Below, in pieces: positions 34,523 to 42,970 of a stretch of 64,000 nt of DNA (its first letter is position 1; every line of letters starts with the position of its first letter). Made by a program: the position numbers and the translations under genes. The notes under the pieces are model-generated. The model was given only the letters and a program-made list of their open reading frames with translations. It was not told where the DNA came from and ran no database searches. The stretch is from Nonomuraea jiangxiensis (GTDB lineage: Bacteria; Actinomycetota; Actinomycetes; Streptosporangiales; Streptosporangiaceae), in contig NZ_FNDJ01000006.1 in NCBI RefSeq assembly GCF_900099965.1, positions 390,631 through 454,630 of the forward strand, given 5' to 3'.

Positions 34523-34894
34523 GCCGTCCAGTAGCCGGTCGATGATTCGCGCCGCCGGTGCCGCCACCTCCCCCGCGTAGTCGTCGAACACGGCCAGGCC
34601 GTCGTGGATGTTCGCCAGGTTCTTGCCCGGCAGTTGGAGCAGCGGCGGCTCGTCCTCGGTCGTGATCGCCCCTGTCACGTGGAAGGACTCGCCCGTGGCC
34701 GCGATGGAGACCTCGAAGCGCAACTCGCGCCCGTCGGGCAGCATGAACACGGTGCCGACGCGGACGCCGGCCGGCGGGAGGAAATAGGAGAAACGCTCGC
34801 TTCTTATGAAGGGGTGATGTAAGTCCGCGAGAATCTCCGACGCCCGGCTGAGGGCCGCCAGCAGCCCGGCCGCGGCCAGACTCTCGCTGTCCAT
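34514..34894 (-). CDS. Hypothetical protein
   Basis: The 126-residue product is not recognised. It starts MDSESLAAAGLLAALSRASEILADL, split by a predicted helix, then has a beta-rich middle (GTVFMLPDGRELRFEVSIA) and a helical end (AAPAARIIDRLLDG). No signal peptide or membrane helix is visible. The ATG at 34894 is the best-placed start. It ends directly before the EamA transporter gene (overlapping a TTG alternative start), so the two may be co-transcribed. Confidence 0.6.
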   Translation of the reverse strand: MDSESLAAAGLLAALSRASEILADLHHPFIRSERFSYFLPPAGVRVGTVFMLPDGRELRFEVSIAATGESFHVTGAITTEDEPPLLQLPGKNLANIHDGLAVFDDYAGEVAAPAARIIDRLLDGIV

Positions 34895-34930
34895 CCGAAA
34901 AGGGTAGATCAGCGGACCGGGCACTGCCAG

Positions 34931-35488
34931 TCAGTCGGTGGCCAGCCGCACATGCCGCTCAACGTCATAAGGCGCACTCCCACCACCGCCCCGGCCCCGC
35001 TCGATGCCCATCGCGTGAAATCCGGGCTTGCCCCGCTCGACGCCCATCGCCTGGAACCCGGCTTTGCCTCGCTCGATGCCCATCGCCTGGAAGCCGGCCT
35101 TGACCGCGACCCTGCACGAAGCCGGGTTGTTCATCCGATGTCGGAGCTCCAGCCGGCGGAGCCCGCGCTCGCCGAACGCCCACCGGGCCATCGCCCCGGT
35201 GGCCGCCGCCGCGATCCCCCGCCCCCTGGCCGCCGGCACCACCCAGTAGGACACGCAGCCGCTGCCGCCGTGCCCATCGATCCCCAGCACCGCGACGTTG
35301 CCCACCACCCGCCCGCCGACCGTCACGGCGAACGCGTGCCCCGCCCCCTGCCAGGAGGCGATCCAGCCGTGGGCGTCCTGCAACGTGAGGACGGGAAAGG
35401 GCGCCTGCCGCCGCAGATCGGGCACCTGGAAAGCACTGAGCACCACAGGCGCGTCACCCGCACGCCACTCCCGCAACCTGACGTCCAC
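34931..35488 (-). CDS. GNAT acetyltransferase (RimJ/RimL type) with tandem-repeat insertion
   Basis: The 185-residue product has the RimJ-like core: VRLREWRAGDAP, SYWVVPAARGRGIAAAAT (the acetyl-CoA loop R-x-x-G-x-A/G) and LRHRMNNPASCRVAVKAGF. Family members normally read on from KAGF-x6-R into a short end, but here a 12-residue unit (GF[QH]AMG[IV]ERGK-like) is repeated three times before the ending VERHVRLATD. The insertion matches a 36-bp DNA repeat (34995-35102). The start is a GTG at 35488 after GGTGAAAG. Activity may persist, since the repeat lies near the C-terminus. Confidence 0.88.
   Translation of the reverse strand: MDVRLREWRAGDAPVVLSAFQVPDLRRQAPFPVLTLQDAHGWIASWQGAGHAFAVTVGGRVVGNVAVLGIDGHGGSGCVSYWVVPAARGRGIAAAATGAMARWAFGERGLRRLELRHRMNNPASCRVAVKAGFQAMGIERGKAGFQAMGVERGKPGFHAMGIERGRGGGGSAPYDVERHVRLATD
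34995..35102. repeat. Three in-frame 36-bp tandem repeats inside the GNAT gene
   Basis: Units at 34995-35030, 35031-35066 and 35067-35102 begin CCCCGCTCGA or CCTCGCTCGA and share CGCCCATCGC or TGCCCATCGC cores, differing at a few bases each. Length is exactly 36 bp, so the reading frame is kept. It looks like a minisatellite expansion in a coding region. Confidence 0.95.
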
Positions 35489-35523
35489 CTTTCACCAAGC
35501 ACCCCCGAAACCCCCACAATTCC

Positions 35524-35898
35524 CTACAGAACGCCACCCTCCCGGGGCGCGATCTGATGCGCCGCCTCGAAGTCCGCCACCATCCCCTTGGGCGCCGTCA
35601 GACACCATGCCTCGGCCATCAACTCGAACAGCTCATCTGAGTCGATCCTGTCCAGATGCACCACCACCCATCCGAACCGCCCGGCCGTGAACTGCACCTC
35701 GAACACGTCGGGCCGCTCGGCCACCAGCGCGATCTGCTCCTCGATCGTTGCCTTGAGCCCGACGGTCTCGGTCGCCTCCCACAGGTAGGCGAACCCCTTG
35801 CCGTGCACCTTGAGCCCGATCCACTCGCCTCCATGGCTCATCCGGACGTCAGGCAACCGGTCCAGCAGGTCGAGAAACTCATCAACGCTCACACCCAT
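35524..35898 (-). CDS. MmcQ/YjbR family protein
   Basis: The 124-residue product starts MGVSVDEFLDLLDRLPDVR and has WIGLKVHGKGFAYLWEATETVGLKATIEE and the ending DELFELMAEAWCLTAPKG, the typical YjbR/CyaY-like small DNA-binding fold. Members bind DNA weakly or are of unknown role. The ATG at 35898 gives the usual N-terminus, although ribosome-site support is weak. It is monocistronic as far as seen. Confidence 0.88.
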   Translation of the reverse strand: MGVSVDEFLDLLDRLPDVRMSHGGEWIGLKVHGKGFAYLWEATETVGLKATIEEQIALVAERPDVFEVQFTAGRFGWVVVHLDRIDSDELFELMAEAWCLTAPKGMVADFEAAHQIAPREGGVL

Positions 35899-36057
35899 GC
35901 CGCCTGTGTACCAGACCCGCCCGACACTTCGGCCAGGAACGGACGGCTCCCGCACTCCTCACGGGCGGCCGGATCGGCCAGAGCCGATCCGCGCCACCGG
36001 CCTCACCCGTAATAGCGCAAAGGGGCTCCACCCATAATGGCGAAACCCGTCCGCGTC

Positions 36058-36477
36058 TCACTCGTAGTAGCGGACTTCGAGCACATTGCCATCCGGGTCG
36101 GGAAAATAAATCGTCTCGGGTGCGATGCCCCGGGCGCCGAAGGAGTTGGTGCCCGTCCCGGTGATCTCCACGCCGCTCTCCTTCAGCCGAATCTGGAGCG
36201 CGTCGAAATCCTCCTTGCTTACGGCCAGGCAGAAATGATTGATCGGATGCCCGGCGGTGCCGTTCACCCCGGTGCCCTCGTCCACCCCCCTCGAAGCGTC
36301 GTAGGACATCAGGTCGAGGATGGTCTCGGGCGAGATCCGCACACTCGGGAAAGCCGCCTTTCCATCCTTGAACTCCTCGGCTCGTACCCCGGGCAGACCG
36401 ATCACCTGCTCGTAGAATTGCAGTGAGCCGAGCTGATCCGAGACCCAGCAGACGAGATGATCAAGGCGCACGTCCAT
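36058..36477 (-). CDS. VOC-family (glyoxalase/dioxygenase-like) protein
   Basis: The 139-residue product has the paired beta-alpha-beta-beta-beta modules of the VOC fold: LDHLVCWVSDQLGSLQFYEQV near the start, then INHFCLAVSKEDFDALQIRL, ETIYFPDPDGNVLEVRYYE at the end. Metal ligands are plausible at the first His, the INH His and the final Glu. GGAGG lies about 6 bp upstream of the ATG at 36477. It could be a lactoylglutathione lyase-like enzyme, a ring-cleaving dioxygenase or an antibiotic-binding protein. Confidence 0.88.
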   Translation of the reverse strand: MDVRLDHLVCWVSDQLGSLQFYEQVIGLPGVRAEEFKDGKAAFPSVRISPETILDLMSYDASRGVDEGTGVNGTAGHPINHFCLAVSKEDFDALQIRLKESGVEITGTGTNSFGARGIAPETIYFPDPDGNVLEVRYYE

Positions 36478-36547
36478 GAAATACCTCCGCTCCCGTCCAA
36501 TATCTGTCGCCCGAATCCCGCTGTCCATGGTTCAGGCGCCCGGACGT

Positions 36548-36562
36548 GATAACCGCGTTATC
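36548..36562. promoter_or_regulatory. Palindrome upstream of the VOC gene
   Basis: GATAAC-CGC-GTTATC is a perfect 6-bp inverted repeat 71 bp upstream of the VOC start. It lies in an otherwise featureless 284-bp gap and is a candidate operator for an unknown regulator. Confidence 0.4.
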
Positions 36563-36702
36563 CAAATCATGGAAGGGCCGGATGACAGCCACGTAAACAT
36601 TCCTTGTCGTCCTCTGACGAAAAGCGCGACGACCCCGACCGCGAGCACCGCCGCGGAGCCAGGAGTCCGCCTCGCCCTGGAGGCCGGATCCCGGCCCGCC
36701 GA

Positions 36703-36728
36703 GGGACGGCCACGCAGGTGACCGTCCC
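36703..36728. terminator. Hairpin downstream of the phoD-discoidin operon
   Basis: GGGACGG (36703-36709) pairs perfectly with CCGTCCC (36722-36728) around a 12-base loop. It lies 33 bp beyond the stop of the discoidin-like gene. There is no clear U-run, as is usual for high-GC terminators. Confidence 0.5.
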
Positions 36729-36761
36729 TGGTTTCCAGGCCGGGGCGTTCCCGAGCCGACG

Positions 36762-37712
36762 TCAGGAAGCGAAGGCCTCCAGCTCGACGATCCGCGAATA
36801 GTCGTTGGCGCCGTTACCTGCCAGCAACAGCACGCGCAGGTCGGTCGTGCGCACCGGCTCGAACGTCGTGTCGACGACTCCCTGGGTGTTGCCGCGTACC
36901 GACGCGACGGTCTTCCACTGGCCGTCGCTGAACGTCTGGACGTCCCAGTCCTTCAGCCCGTAGCGCGCGGCCGGGTACTTCGTGCTGTTCAGCGTGTGCA
37001 GGGTGACGCGCCCCACGGTCTGCGGGCCGTCCCACCGCAACTCGAACCAGTCCGGCCAGATCGTCGAGTTGCCGTCGTTCCAGCCGGTGGTGGTGCCCCA
37101 GTGCGCGCCGTCGGTGTCCCCGTCGACCGCACCGCAGACGGGGTAACCGGCATGGGTGCTGGAAGCGCTGATCTTGGAGGCCGACCGGGCGAGGTCGCCG
37201 TTCGGGTCGGGAGCCGTGGCGGTCACGTTGACCGACGCGTTCGCGGTGGACTTCCCGGCCGACACCTTGACCGAGTACGACCCCGGCTCGGTGCCCAGCG
37301 GCGCCGTCACCGGGATGGGGACCTGGGCGGTGTAGCCCGCGGGCAGGTACGTCGAGATCACGGTGCGCTGCAGCGCCAGGGGGCGGGCGGCCGACAACGT
37401 GGCGTCGGCGTAGACGGCCTGCGTGCCCGGGTTGGTCAGCCGTACGGTGATCGGGGCGCCGCCGCACTGGCCGGTGGCGATGTTCAGCCCGGCCGAGTCC
37501 GCGGCGACCGAGACCTGGATGCCGGGTGTCTGGGGCGGCTTCCCGTGCCCGGAGCCGCTCGCGTTCGCCGCCGCGTTCGCCGCTGTGTTCGCCGCCGCGT
37601 TCGCGGCCGTGGGCGTCACTGTGGGCGCCACCAGCAGGGCCACCGACGCCGCGGCCAGGACCGCCACGGAAGTGCGCGGCCGGCGCAGGAAAGTGAAGTG
37701 GGTCATGGTCAT
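36762..37712 (-). CDS. Secreted discoidin-like (F5/8 type C) carbohydrate-binding protein
   Basis: The 316-residue product has a signal peptide (TSVAVLAAASVALLVAPTV), an Ala/Asn-rich linker, an Ig-like beta domain with conserved TNPGTQAVYADATLSAARPLAL (about 90-165, split in two strands), and a C-terminal discoidin domain (about 170-316) with GTTTGWNDGNSTIWPDWFEL, GRVTLHTLNSTKYPAARYGLK and the ending IVELEAFAS. No catalytic domain is seen. It likely targets a partner to a glycan. The ATG at 37712 overlaps the phoD stop, so it is co-translated with the phosphatase. Confidence 0.82.
   Translation of the reverse strand: MTMTHFTFLRRPRTSVAVLAAASVALLVAPTVTPTAANAAANTAANAAANASGSGHGKPPQTPGIQVSVAADSAGLNIATGQCGGAPITVRLTNPGTQAVYADATLSAARPLALQRTVISTYLPAGYTAQVPIPVTAPLGTEPGSYSVKVSAGKSTANASVNVTATAPDPNGDLARSASKISASSTHAGYPVCGAVDGDTDGAHWGTTTGWNDGNSTIWPDWFELRWDGPQTVGRVTLHTLNSTKYPAARYGLKDWDVQTFSDGQWKTVASVRGNTQGVVDTTFEPVRTTDLRVLLLAGNGANDYSRIVELEAFAS
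37561..37608. repeat. Four 12-bp tandem repeats coding an Ala/Asn linker
   Basis: Four units of 12 bp, each close to GCGTTCGCCGCC, run from 37561 to 37608 and code for AANA/AANT repeats directly after the signal peptide of the discoidin-like protein. Unit number may vary between strains; such linkers often separate a secretion signal from the folded domain. Confidence 0.85.
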
Positions 37713-39274
37713 ACCGCCTTCAGGCCGGGCTCGGCCCGCTCGGAGACAAAGGAGGTCCGGGTCTCGACGGGGGCTCCGCGGCGGGTCACGTACGGCAGGA
37801 CCCGGTAGTCGGCGCGCATCTCGTCGCGGTTCACGTCGAAGGTGACGTAGCCCCGCTGCCCGTTCTCGAACTTGCTGTGCGGGTTGGCCTGCAACTGCAG
37901 CTCCAGCTGGGGGCTGGTGTCGAACCCGTCGCGTCCGCTGCTGATCGAGGTGCCGACGAACTCGACGCCTACCGTCTGCGAGTTCATGTCGTCGAAGTTC
38001 AGTTTCAGGTCGTTGGCGTAGTTGGTGTGGGTGTCGCCGGTGACGACGCAGACGCCTTCCACCCCGCGCTCGACGATGCCGTCGAAGAGCCGCTGCCGGT
38101 CCTCGGGGAAGCCGTCCCAGGCGTCCGCGTTGAGGCCGGGCGGGTTGGCGAGCGTGGTGCGCTGCTTGGCGAGCATCACCTGGTTGGCGATGACGTTCCA
38201 GCGGGCCCGCGACTCGCTCAGCCCGTCGAGCAGCCAGTCCATCTGGGCCTCGCCGGTGATGGTACGCGGCTGGGCGTTCCGGTACTGCCGGGTGTCGAGC
38301 ACGCTGACCTGCATCAGGTCACCGAAGTCGAACCGCCGGTACAGCTGCGCGTCGGGCCCGGCCGGCAACTGCTCCAGCCGCAGCGGCTGGTGCTCCCAGT
38401 AGGCGCGGTAGGCGTTGGCACGCTGGACGAGGAAGTCCTCGACCGGCACGGTGCCCTTGACCCCGCCGGCGTAGTTGTCCACCACCTCGTGGTCGTCCCA
38501 GGTGAGGACCCAGGGCAGGGCCGCGTGCCCGGCCTGCAGATCGGGGTCGGACTTGTACAGCGAGTAGAACAGCCGGTACTGGTCGAGCGTCACCGGCGCG
38601 GCCTGGAAGATGTCCGGCACCTGGGCGGAGGTGTCGAACCGGTCGCCGGCCACGGTGTTCACGGCGTTCTCGTAGATGTAGTCGCCGAGGAACAGCAGGA
38701 CGTCCAGGTCCTCCTCGGCCAGGTGCTGGTAGGCGGTGTAGTAACCGTCCGGGTACGCCTGGCACGAGGCGATGCCGAACCGGAACCTGGAGACCCGGTC
38801 CCGGGCCTCCGGCGCGGTCTTCGTCCGCCCGGTCATGCTCAGGTAGGAACCGGTACGGAAGCGGTAGAAGTACTCCCGGCCCGGCTCCAGGCCGCGCGCG
38901 TCCACATGCACCGAATGGCGATATTCCGGCTGGGCGGTCGCCGTGCCGGCACGTACGACCTGCCGGAACCTGTCGTCCGTCGCGACCTGCCACTCGACCT
39001 TGTAGTTCTTGTCCGGCATCCCGCCCATCGGATCGAAGATCTCCGGGGCGAGGCGGGTCCACAACACCACCGCCGTCGGGAGCGGATCCCCGGAGGCGAC
39101 ACCAAGTGCGAACGGGTCCGAGCGCAACTTCTTCGAGTCGGCACTGGCCGTGTTTCCGCTCGCGAGGTTCGTCCCGAACGCCAGCGCCATCGCGGCACCG
39201 CTGACGGTCAGGAACCTGCGCCGGGTGTGCGGCGCGGCCCGCCGAACCTCATCCTCCTGCGAGGAGCTTGTCAT
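37709..39274 (-). CDS. phoD: Alkaline phosphatase D (PhoD family), Tat-exported
   Basis: The 521-residue product has a twin-arginine signal (HTRRRFLTVSGAAMALAFG) and the PhoD layout: SDPFALGVASGDPLPTAVVLWTRLAP, ARGLEPGREYFYRF, LLFLGDYIYENAV, LTWDDHEVVDNYAG and CVVTGDTHTNYAND, which carry the metal-binding Asp, Asn and His residues. It hydrolyses phosphodiesters or monoesters outside the cell. The ATG at 39274 is chosen over a TTG at 39277. It is coupled to the discoidin-like gene, an unusual pairing that may direct it to polysaccharide- or teichoic-acid-bearing surfaces. Confidence 0.95.
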   Translation of the reverse strand: MTSSSQEDEVRRAAPHTRRRFLTVSGAAMALAFGTNLASGNTASADSKKLRSDPFALGVASGDPLPTAVVLWTRLAPEIFDPMGGMPDKNYKVEWQVATDDRFRQVVRAGTATAQPEYRHSVHVDARGLEPGREYFYRFRTGSYLSMTGRTKTAPEARDRVSRFRFGIASCQAYPDGYYTAYQHLAEEDLDVLLFLGDYIYENAVNTVAGDRFDTSAQVPDIFQAAPVTLDQYRLFYSLYKSDPDLQAGHAALPWVLTWDDHEVVDNYAGGVKGTVPVEDFLVQRANAYRAYWEHQPLRLEQLPAGPDAQLYRRFDFGDLMQVSVLDTRQYRNAQPRTITGEAQMDWLLDGLSESRARWNVIANQVMLAKQRTTLANPPGLNADAWDGFPEDRQRLFDGIVERGVEGVCVVTGDTHTNYANDLKLNFDDMNSQTVGVEFVGTSISSGRDGFDTSPQLELQLQANPHSKFENGQRGYVTFDVNRDEMRADYRVLPYVTRRGAPVETRTSFVSERAEPGLKAV

Positions 39275-39481
39275 CAAGGCAGCCTTTTCCTAGATCGGAT
39301 AGATCGGGACAAAGCTCACCATTGGCACATAGCGGAAGGATGGTAGGAGGTTGACTGATCAGCGGCCACCGCATGAACCCAACTCGATCACCACCAGAAC
39401 ACCACGCCTCACCATCCCCACGCGCCCCCGCACCGGACAACTCCTGGCGGACCCTCATGCCGACGTGAAAAGCTCCCGCCC

Positions 39482-39712
39482 GTGACCGAAGAGCAGAAAC
39501 GCGCCGACCCCGACTGGCGGCGCCACGAGACCCCGGAGACGATCGGACTGGTCGGCCTCGTCGCCATCGCCGGCGGCATCCTGCTGGCCGTGATACAGGC
39601 GAATTCCGGCGCCCCGAATTCGCCCTTGTGGATAATCACCTTCATCGGGATCGCCCTGGTGGGCGTCGGCCTCCGCATCGAGGCCGCGATCCGCGATCGA
39701 TCCCGCCGCTGA
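39482..39712 (+). CDS. Small two-helix membrane protein
   Basis: The 76-residue product is not recognised. A hydrophilic N-terminus precedes helix one (ETIGLVGLVAIAGGILLAVIQ) and helix two (LWIITFIGIALVGVGLRIEAA); the end is basic. The GTG at 39482 has only a weak ribosome site. It lies alone between divergent phoD and the convergent beta-propeller gene. Composition fits a coding gene, but function is unknown. Confidence 0.6.
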   Translation: MTEEQKRADPDWRRHETPETIGLVGLVAIAGGILLAVIQANSGAPNSPLWIITFIGIALVGVGLRIEAAIRDRSRR

Positions 39713-39730
39713 GCACGTACCGGTTCCGCC

Positions 39731-40903
39731 CTAGTTCCGCCGGGTGAGCACCCAGTGCCAGGAGTCGTCGCCGCCGCGGTCGCGGTTGCCCGTGAGCTGG
39801 GTCGTGCGCTCGCCGTCCACGCTGACCAGCACGAGACCGTTGTCGAACTCGCTCCCGCACGTGCCCGCGCACCCCAGCGCCAGCACGTTGTCGTTGTCGG
39901 CCCAGGCCAGCGTCTGCAGCACCACCTGCTTGCCCGGCCTCGCCGGCGGCAGGTCACGGCTGAGCACCCGCGTGCCGTCCGGCGAGACCTTGGACCAGGC
40001 CGAGTAGTCGATGTACTGGTCGCCGGGCGGGCCCTCCTGCCGCCTGCCGTCGAGGCTGAGCCACAACCTGTCGGGCATGGTGTCGGTGGGCTCCCACAGC
40101 ATGGACCCGTCCAGGCTCCAGCCGAGGTCCTGGCGGCCGTTCGAGTTTCCGGGCTGTACGGTGCCGTCCAGGGCCGGCAGCCGGTGATAGGCGGCCTCGC
40201 CGGTGGCCACGTCGATGAGGTAGTAGCCGATCCGGGGGCTGGCCGGGAACGCGACGTCGAAGGAGTGCCGGCTCGCCCGCTTCCGGCTCGGCTCCGGATA
40301 CCGGGAATACGCGGTGGCCAGGACCTTGGTGCCGTCGGGCGACCACACGAGCGAGCCGACGTCGTGCTCCAGGTCGATCCAGGCCATGACCTCCCTGCTG
40401 TTCATGTCGAGGATGCCCACCCGCCTGCCGATCATGTCCCCTTGCAGCACCGCGGCGAGTTGCAGCCCCGGGGCCACGTCCAGCCAGGCCCAGGCGGTCT
40501 TCTCGTAGCCGTCGGAGCGGGGGTCGTACAGATACCAGGTGCGCCGCACGCGCTCCGCCCCGTCGGGCAGCGGCTCCTGCCAGGTGGTCCAGTAGGCGGA
40601 GACGGCCACGTCGCCCGCCGCCACGAACCTCTTCGGCGGCGCGTTCTCGATGTCGGCCCGCACGTCGGTGGACGTCACCGTGGGCAGGACGGGCACGCTC
40701 ACCCCGTTCGCCGGACGTACGGTCGTGTTCGGGCCGTGCAGCCCCACGGCGAGCACGGCTACGACGACGGCCAGCCCCGTGGCCAGCACGGCCGCCGCGA
40801 CGGGCGACCAGGCGCGCCTCCGTAGCGCCCGGTCGGCCAGGTGATACGGCACCCGCACCTCACCGGCCCATTCCTCCATGGTGTCGCGCAGCAGTCGGGT
40901 CAT
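39731..40903 (-). CDS. Membrane-anchored TolB-like beta-propeller protein
   Basis: The 390-residue product has one transmembrane helix (about 33-53, AAAVLATGLAVVVAVLAVGL) after a cytoplasmic N-terminus. The large outside part has beta-propeller motifs: SLVWSPDGTKVLATAYS, DLGWSLDGSMLWEPTD, KVSPDGTRVLSRDL and VLALGC. Its ATG at 40903 overlaps the stop of the SigE-family sigma gene by 4 bp. This order (sigma factor then a membrane protein) is typical for regulators with a co-encoded sensor, though no classical anti-sigma motif is seen in the N-terminus. Confidence 0.8.
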   Translation of the reverse strand: MTRLLRDTMEEWAGEVRVPYHLADRALRRRAWSPVAAAVLATGLAVVVAVLAVGLHGPNTTVRPANGVSVPVLPTVTSTDVRADIENAPPKRFVAAGDVAVSAYWTTWQEPLPDGAERVRRTWYLYDPRSDGYEKTAWAWLDVAPGLQLAAVLQGDMIGRRVGILDMNSREVMAWIDLEHDVGSLVWSPDGTKVLATAYSRYPEPSRKRASRHSFDVAFPASPRIGYYLIDVATGEAAYHRLPALDGTVQPGNSNGRQDLGWSLDGSMLWEPTDTMPDRLWLSLDGRRQEGPPGDQYIDYSAWSKVSPDGTRVLSRDLPPARPGKQVVLQTLAWADNDNVLALGCAGTCGSEFDNGLVLVSVDGERTTQLTGNRDRGGDDSWHWVLTRRN

Positions 40904-41421
40904 GGGGCGGCCTCCAGTTCCGCGGCCAGTTCGGGGGCGACCTGGCGAAGTCTCGCCAGCGATCGGTGCGTGGTGCTCCTCACCGTGCCGACCGAGCAGC
41001 CGAGCGCGTCGGCGACCCGGTCCTCCGGCAGGTCCTCGAAATAGCGCAGCACCAGCACGGCGCGCTGCCTCGGGGTGAGCCTGGCGAGCGCGCCGCGCAG
41101 CACCATGCGCAACTCGCTCTGATGAGTACGGTCCGCGCCCGCCCGGTCGGGCGGCACCGCCTGGACGACCTCGCCCCGCCGCCCGATCGCCCGCCACCAG
41201 CTGACCTGCTGGCGGAACATGATCTGCCTGACGTACGCCTCAGGGGCGCCGACCTGCTGCCACCTGGCCGCCAGCTTCGTCAGCGCGGCCTGCACCAGAT
41301 CCTCGGCCCCGTGCTGATCACCGCCGGTGAGCAGGAACCCGAGCCGCATCAGGGCAGGAGATCGCGCAGAGACGAATTCGCGGAAGCGCTGCTCGTCCGC
41401 GGCGTCCACGACCACCTCCAT
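40900..41421 (-). CDS. SigE-family RNA polymerase sigma factor
   Basis: The 173-residue product has sigma region 2 (FVSARSPALMRLGFLLTGGDQHGAEDLV split across helix one, then QAALTKLAARW) and region 4 (LARLTPRQRAVLVLRYFEDLPEDRVADALGCSVGTVRSTTHRSLARLR, cited as the LTPRQRAV and CSVGTVRSTTHRSL parts). This matches the actinobacterial SigE-like ECF group. The ATG at 41421 is a plausible start; a GTG at 41436 would add five residues. It is coupled to the beta-propeller gene downstream. Confidence 0.92.
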   Translation of the reverse strand: MEVVVDAADEQRFREFVSARSPALMRLGFLLTGGDQHGAEDLVQAALTKLAARWQQVGAPEAYVRQIMFRQQVSWWRAIGRRGEVVQAVPPDRAGADRTHQSELRMVLRGALARLTPRQRAVLVLRYFEDLPEDRVADALGCSVGTVRSTTHRSLARLRQVAPELAAELEAAP

Positions 41422-41541
41422 ACAAGTGAACGACACCCCTCAGACGCGGAAGAGCCCGTCCCGCTATGCCTGCCCGACCCAAGAGTTTTTCCCGATCGAT
41501 CGGCGCCGCCGCGACCACCGGTTTGTGCCAGGGTGGGCGGC

Positions 41542-42459
41542 ATGCTGGAGATCACTGCGGTGACCGAGGACGGTCACCGGTTCGTACGGCCGGCCGAGGC
41601 GGACATCGCCGACCTGGTCGGTGCTCTGGGGCGGCCCGAGCGCAGGTTCCTGATCCTGCAGCGGATCCCCGACCTGCCGAACGTGTTCATGCAGGTATGG
41701 CATGACGGAGCCGACTACACCGTCGAGCATCGCGACGGCGGCGCCGACCGGCACTTCCAGGTCTTCCTCGAAGGTCCCGAGCAGGTGGTCCCCGTCATGG
41801 CCGCGTGGGCGCGCCAGGCGGACGGCTGGCGGTACGGGCTCTCCTGGACCCCGGTGGACCTGGGCGCCCCCGAGCCCGCCCCGCCCCTGGCCCTGGACGA
41901 GGACGATCGCGCGAAGCTCGATCAGCGCCTCCGCGAGGTGATCATCGGCGGCTACGCGACCAGGGCCGAGCTGGCCGAGATCGCGGCGGACTACCTGGTC
42001 ACGGGGGATCACCGGCCCGTCACCCCCGGACAGGCCCGTGAGCTGGCCGACCGGCTCTGGCTGGACCGCGTCGAGGAGCAGGCCGCCTGGAAGGGCGAGA
42101 CCGACCCCGAGCGCCTCACCCGGGCCTTCACAGCCCTGGCGGCCACCGGCATCACGGCGAAGGAGCACTTCACGTGCTGCGGTTCGTGCGGCCGGTCGGA
42201 GATCGGCGAGGCCGGCGCGCCGGACGCCCGCGGCTTCGTGTTCTTCCACAGGCAGTGCACGGATGCCACCGCCGCCGGCGGACAGGGCCTGACCCTCCTG
42301 TACGGCGGCTTCGACGGCTCACCGGCCACCACGGCCGCCATCGGCCGCGAGGTCGTGGCCGCGCTGGATCAGGCCGGCCTCACCGCCGAATGGGACGGCG
42401 ATCCGGCGCAGGCCATCACCGTCACGCCGATCACCTGGCGCAAACGCCTCATCGGGTAG
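41542..42459 (+). CDS. DUF6891-like protein
   Basis: The 305-residue product has an N-terminal region of about 100 residues resembling actinobacterial immunity/regulatory proteins (TAVTEDGHRFVRPAEADIADL), then a C-terminal domain with EHFTCCGSCGRSEIG, FVFFHRQCTDATAAG and LYGGFDG, as in DUF6891 proteins. The CC-x2-C and distal Cys suggest zinc binding. The ATG at 41542 follows a modest GGGTGGGCGG site. Function is unknown. It is convergent with the PadR remnant, abutting it with no gap. Confidence 0.72.
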   Translation: MLEITAVTEDGHRFVRPAEADIADLVGALGRPERRFLILQRIPDLPNVFMQVWHDGADYTVEHRDGGADRHFQVFLEGPEQVVPVMAAWARQADGWRYGLSWTPVDLGAPEPAPPLALDEDDRAKLDQRLREVIIGGYATRAELAEIAADYLVTGDHRPVTPGQARELADRLWLDRVEEQAAWKGETDPERLTRAFTALAATGITAKEHFTCCGSCGRSEIGEAGAPDARGFVFFHRQCTDATAAGGQGLTLLYGGFDGSPATTAAIGREVVAALDQAGLTAEWDGDPAQAITVTPITWRKRLIG

Positions 42460-42970
42460 TCAGTCCATCGTGGGCTGCCCGGCCGGAGGCCGGTGCTCGG
42501 ACACCCATCGAGCCCAGTCGGCCAGAGCCTGCGAGAGGCGGACGCCCGCCTCGATGGTCACCCGCATCGACTGCACCGGAGGCGCGGTGCCGAACTCGCC
42601 GCGATCCTTGCGCTCGGCGTAGGCGGTGTACAGCTCCGCCATGCCCGTGTAGAACTCGATCTTCCGGCGCAGATGCCTGTCCAGGTCCTCGGGGTCCATC
42701 AGCCAGAAGAACAGCGACCGCAGGAGGGGCTGGAGGCGCATGGTGTGGTCGACGTCGCCTTCGGCCAGCCATTGCCGGATCTCGGCCACCCCGGACCCGG
42801 TGATCCGATAGGCCGTACGGCGTCGCGGCCCCTCGCTGTCGACCTCGATCAGCCCGTCGTCGGCGAGCCGCCGCAGCTCGGCGTAGATCTTGGGATGCTG
42901 GGCGGGCCAGATCTGGCCGAGCACCCCCCGGAAGCGGCGCGCGAGGTCGTAGCCGCTGTGAGGTGCTCAT
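42460..42970 (-). pseudogene. PadR-family regulator with disrupted N-terminus
   Basis: The 154-codon frame from the GTG at 42924 codes for VLGQIWPAQHPKIYAELRRL and a full PadR wing and C-terminal domain (Vir_C-like, ending PPAGQPTMD). Upstream the same frame still reads HSGYDLARRFRG, the canonical second part of PadR, but then meets a TGA at 42969-42967. The TGA is part of an ATGA whose ATG, in another frame, reads MSTS. So the first helix (about 10-15 residues, typically ALLGLL-like) appears deleted with a frame change. It is probably non-functional, unless the shortened GTG form still binds DNA. Confidence 0.7.

Noticed and set aside
39278..39481. Possible PHO box upstream of phoD
   Set aside because: GTTCAT- and GTCAAC-like pieces are present but without the regular 11-bp direct-repeat phasing of a PhoP site.
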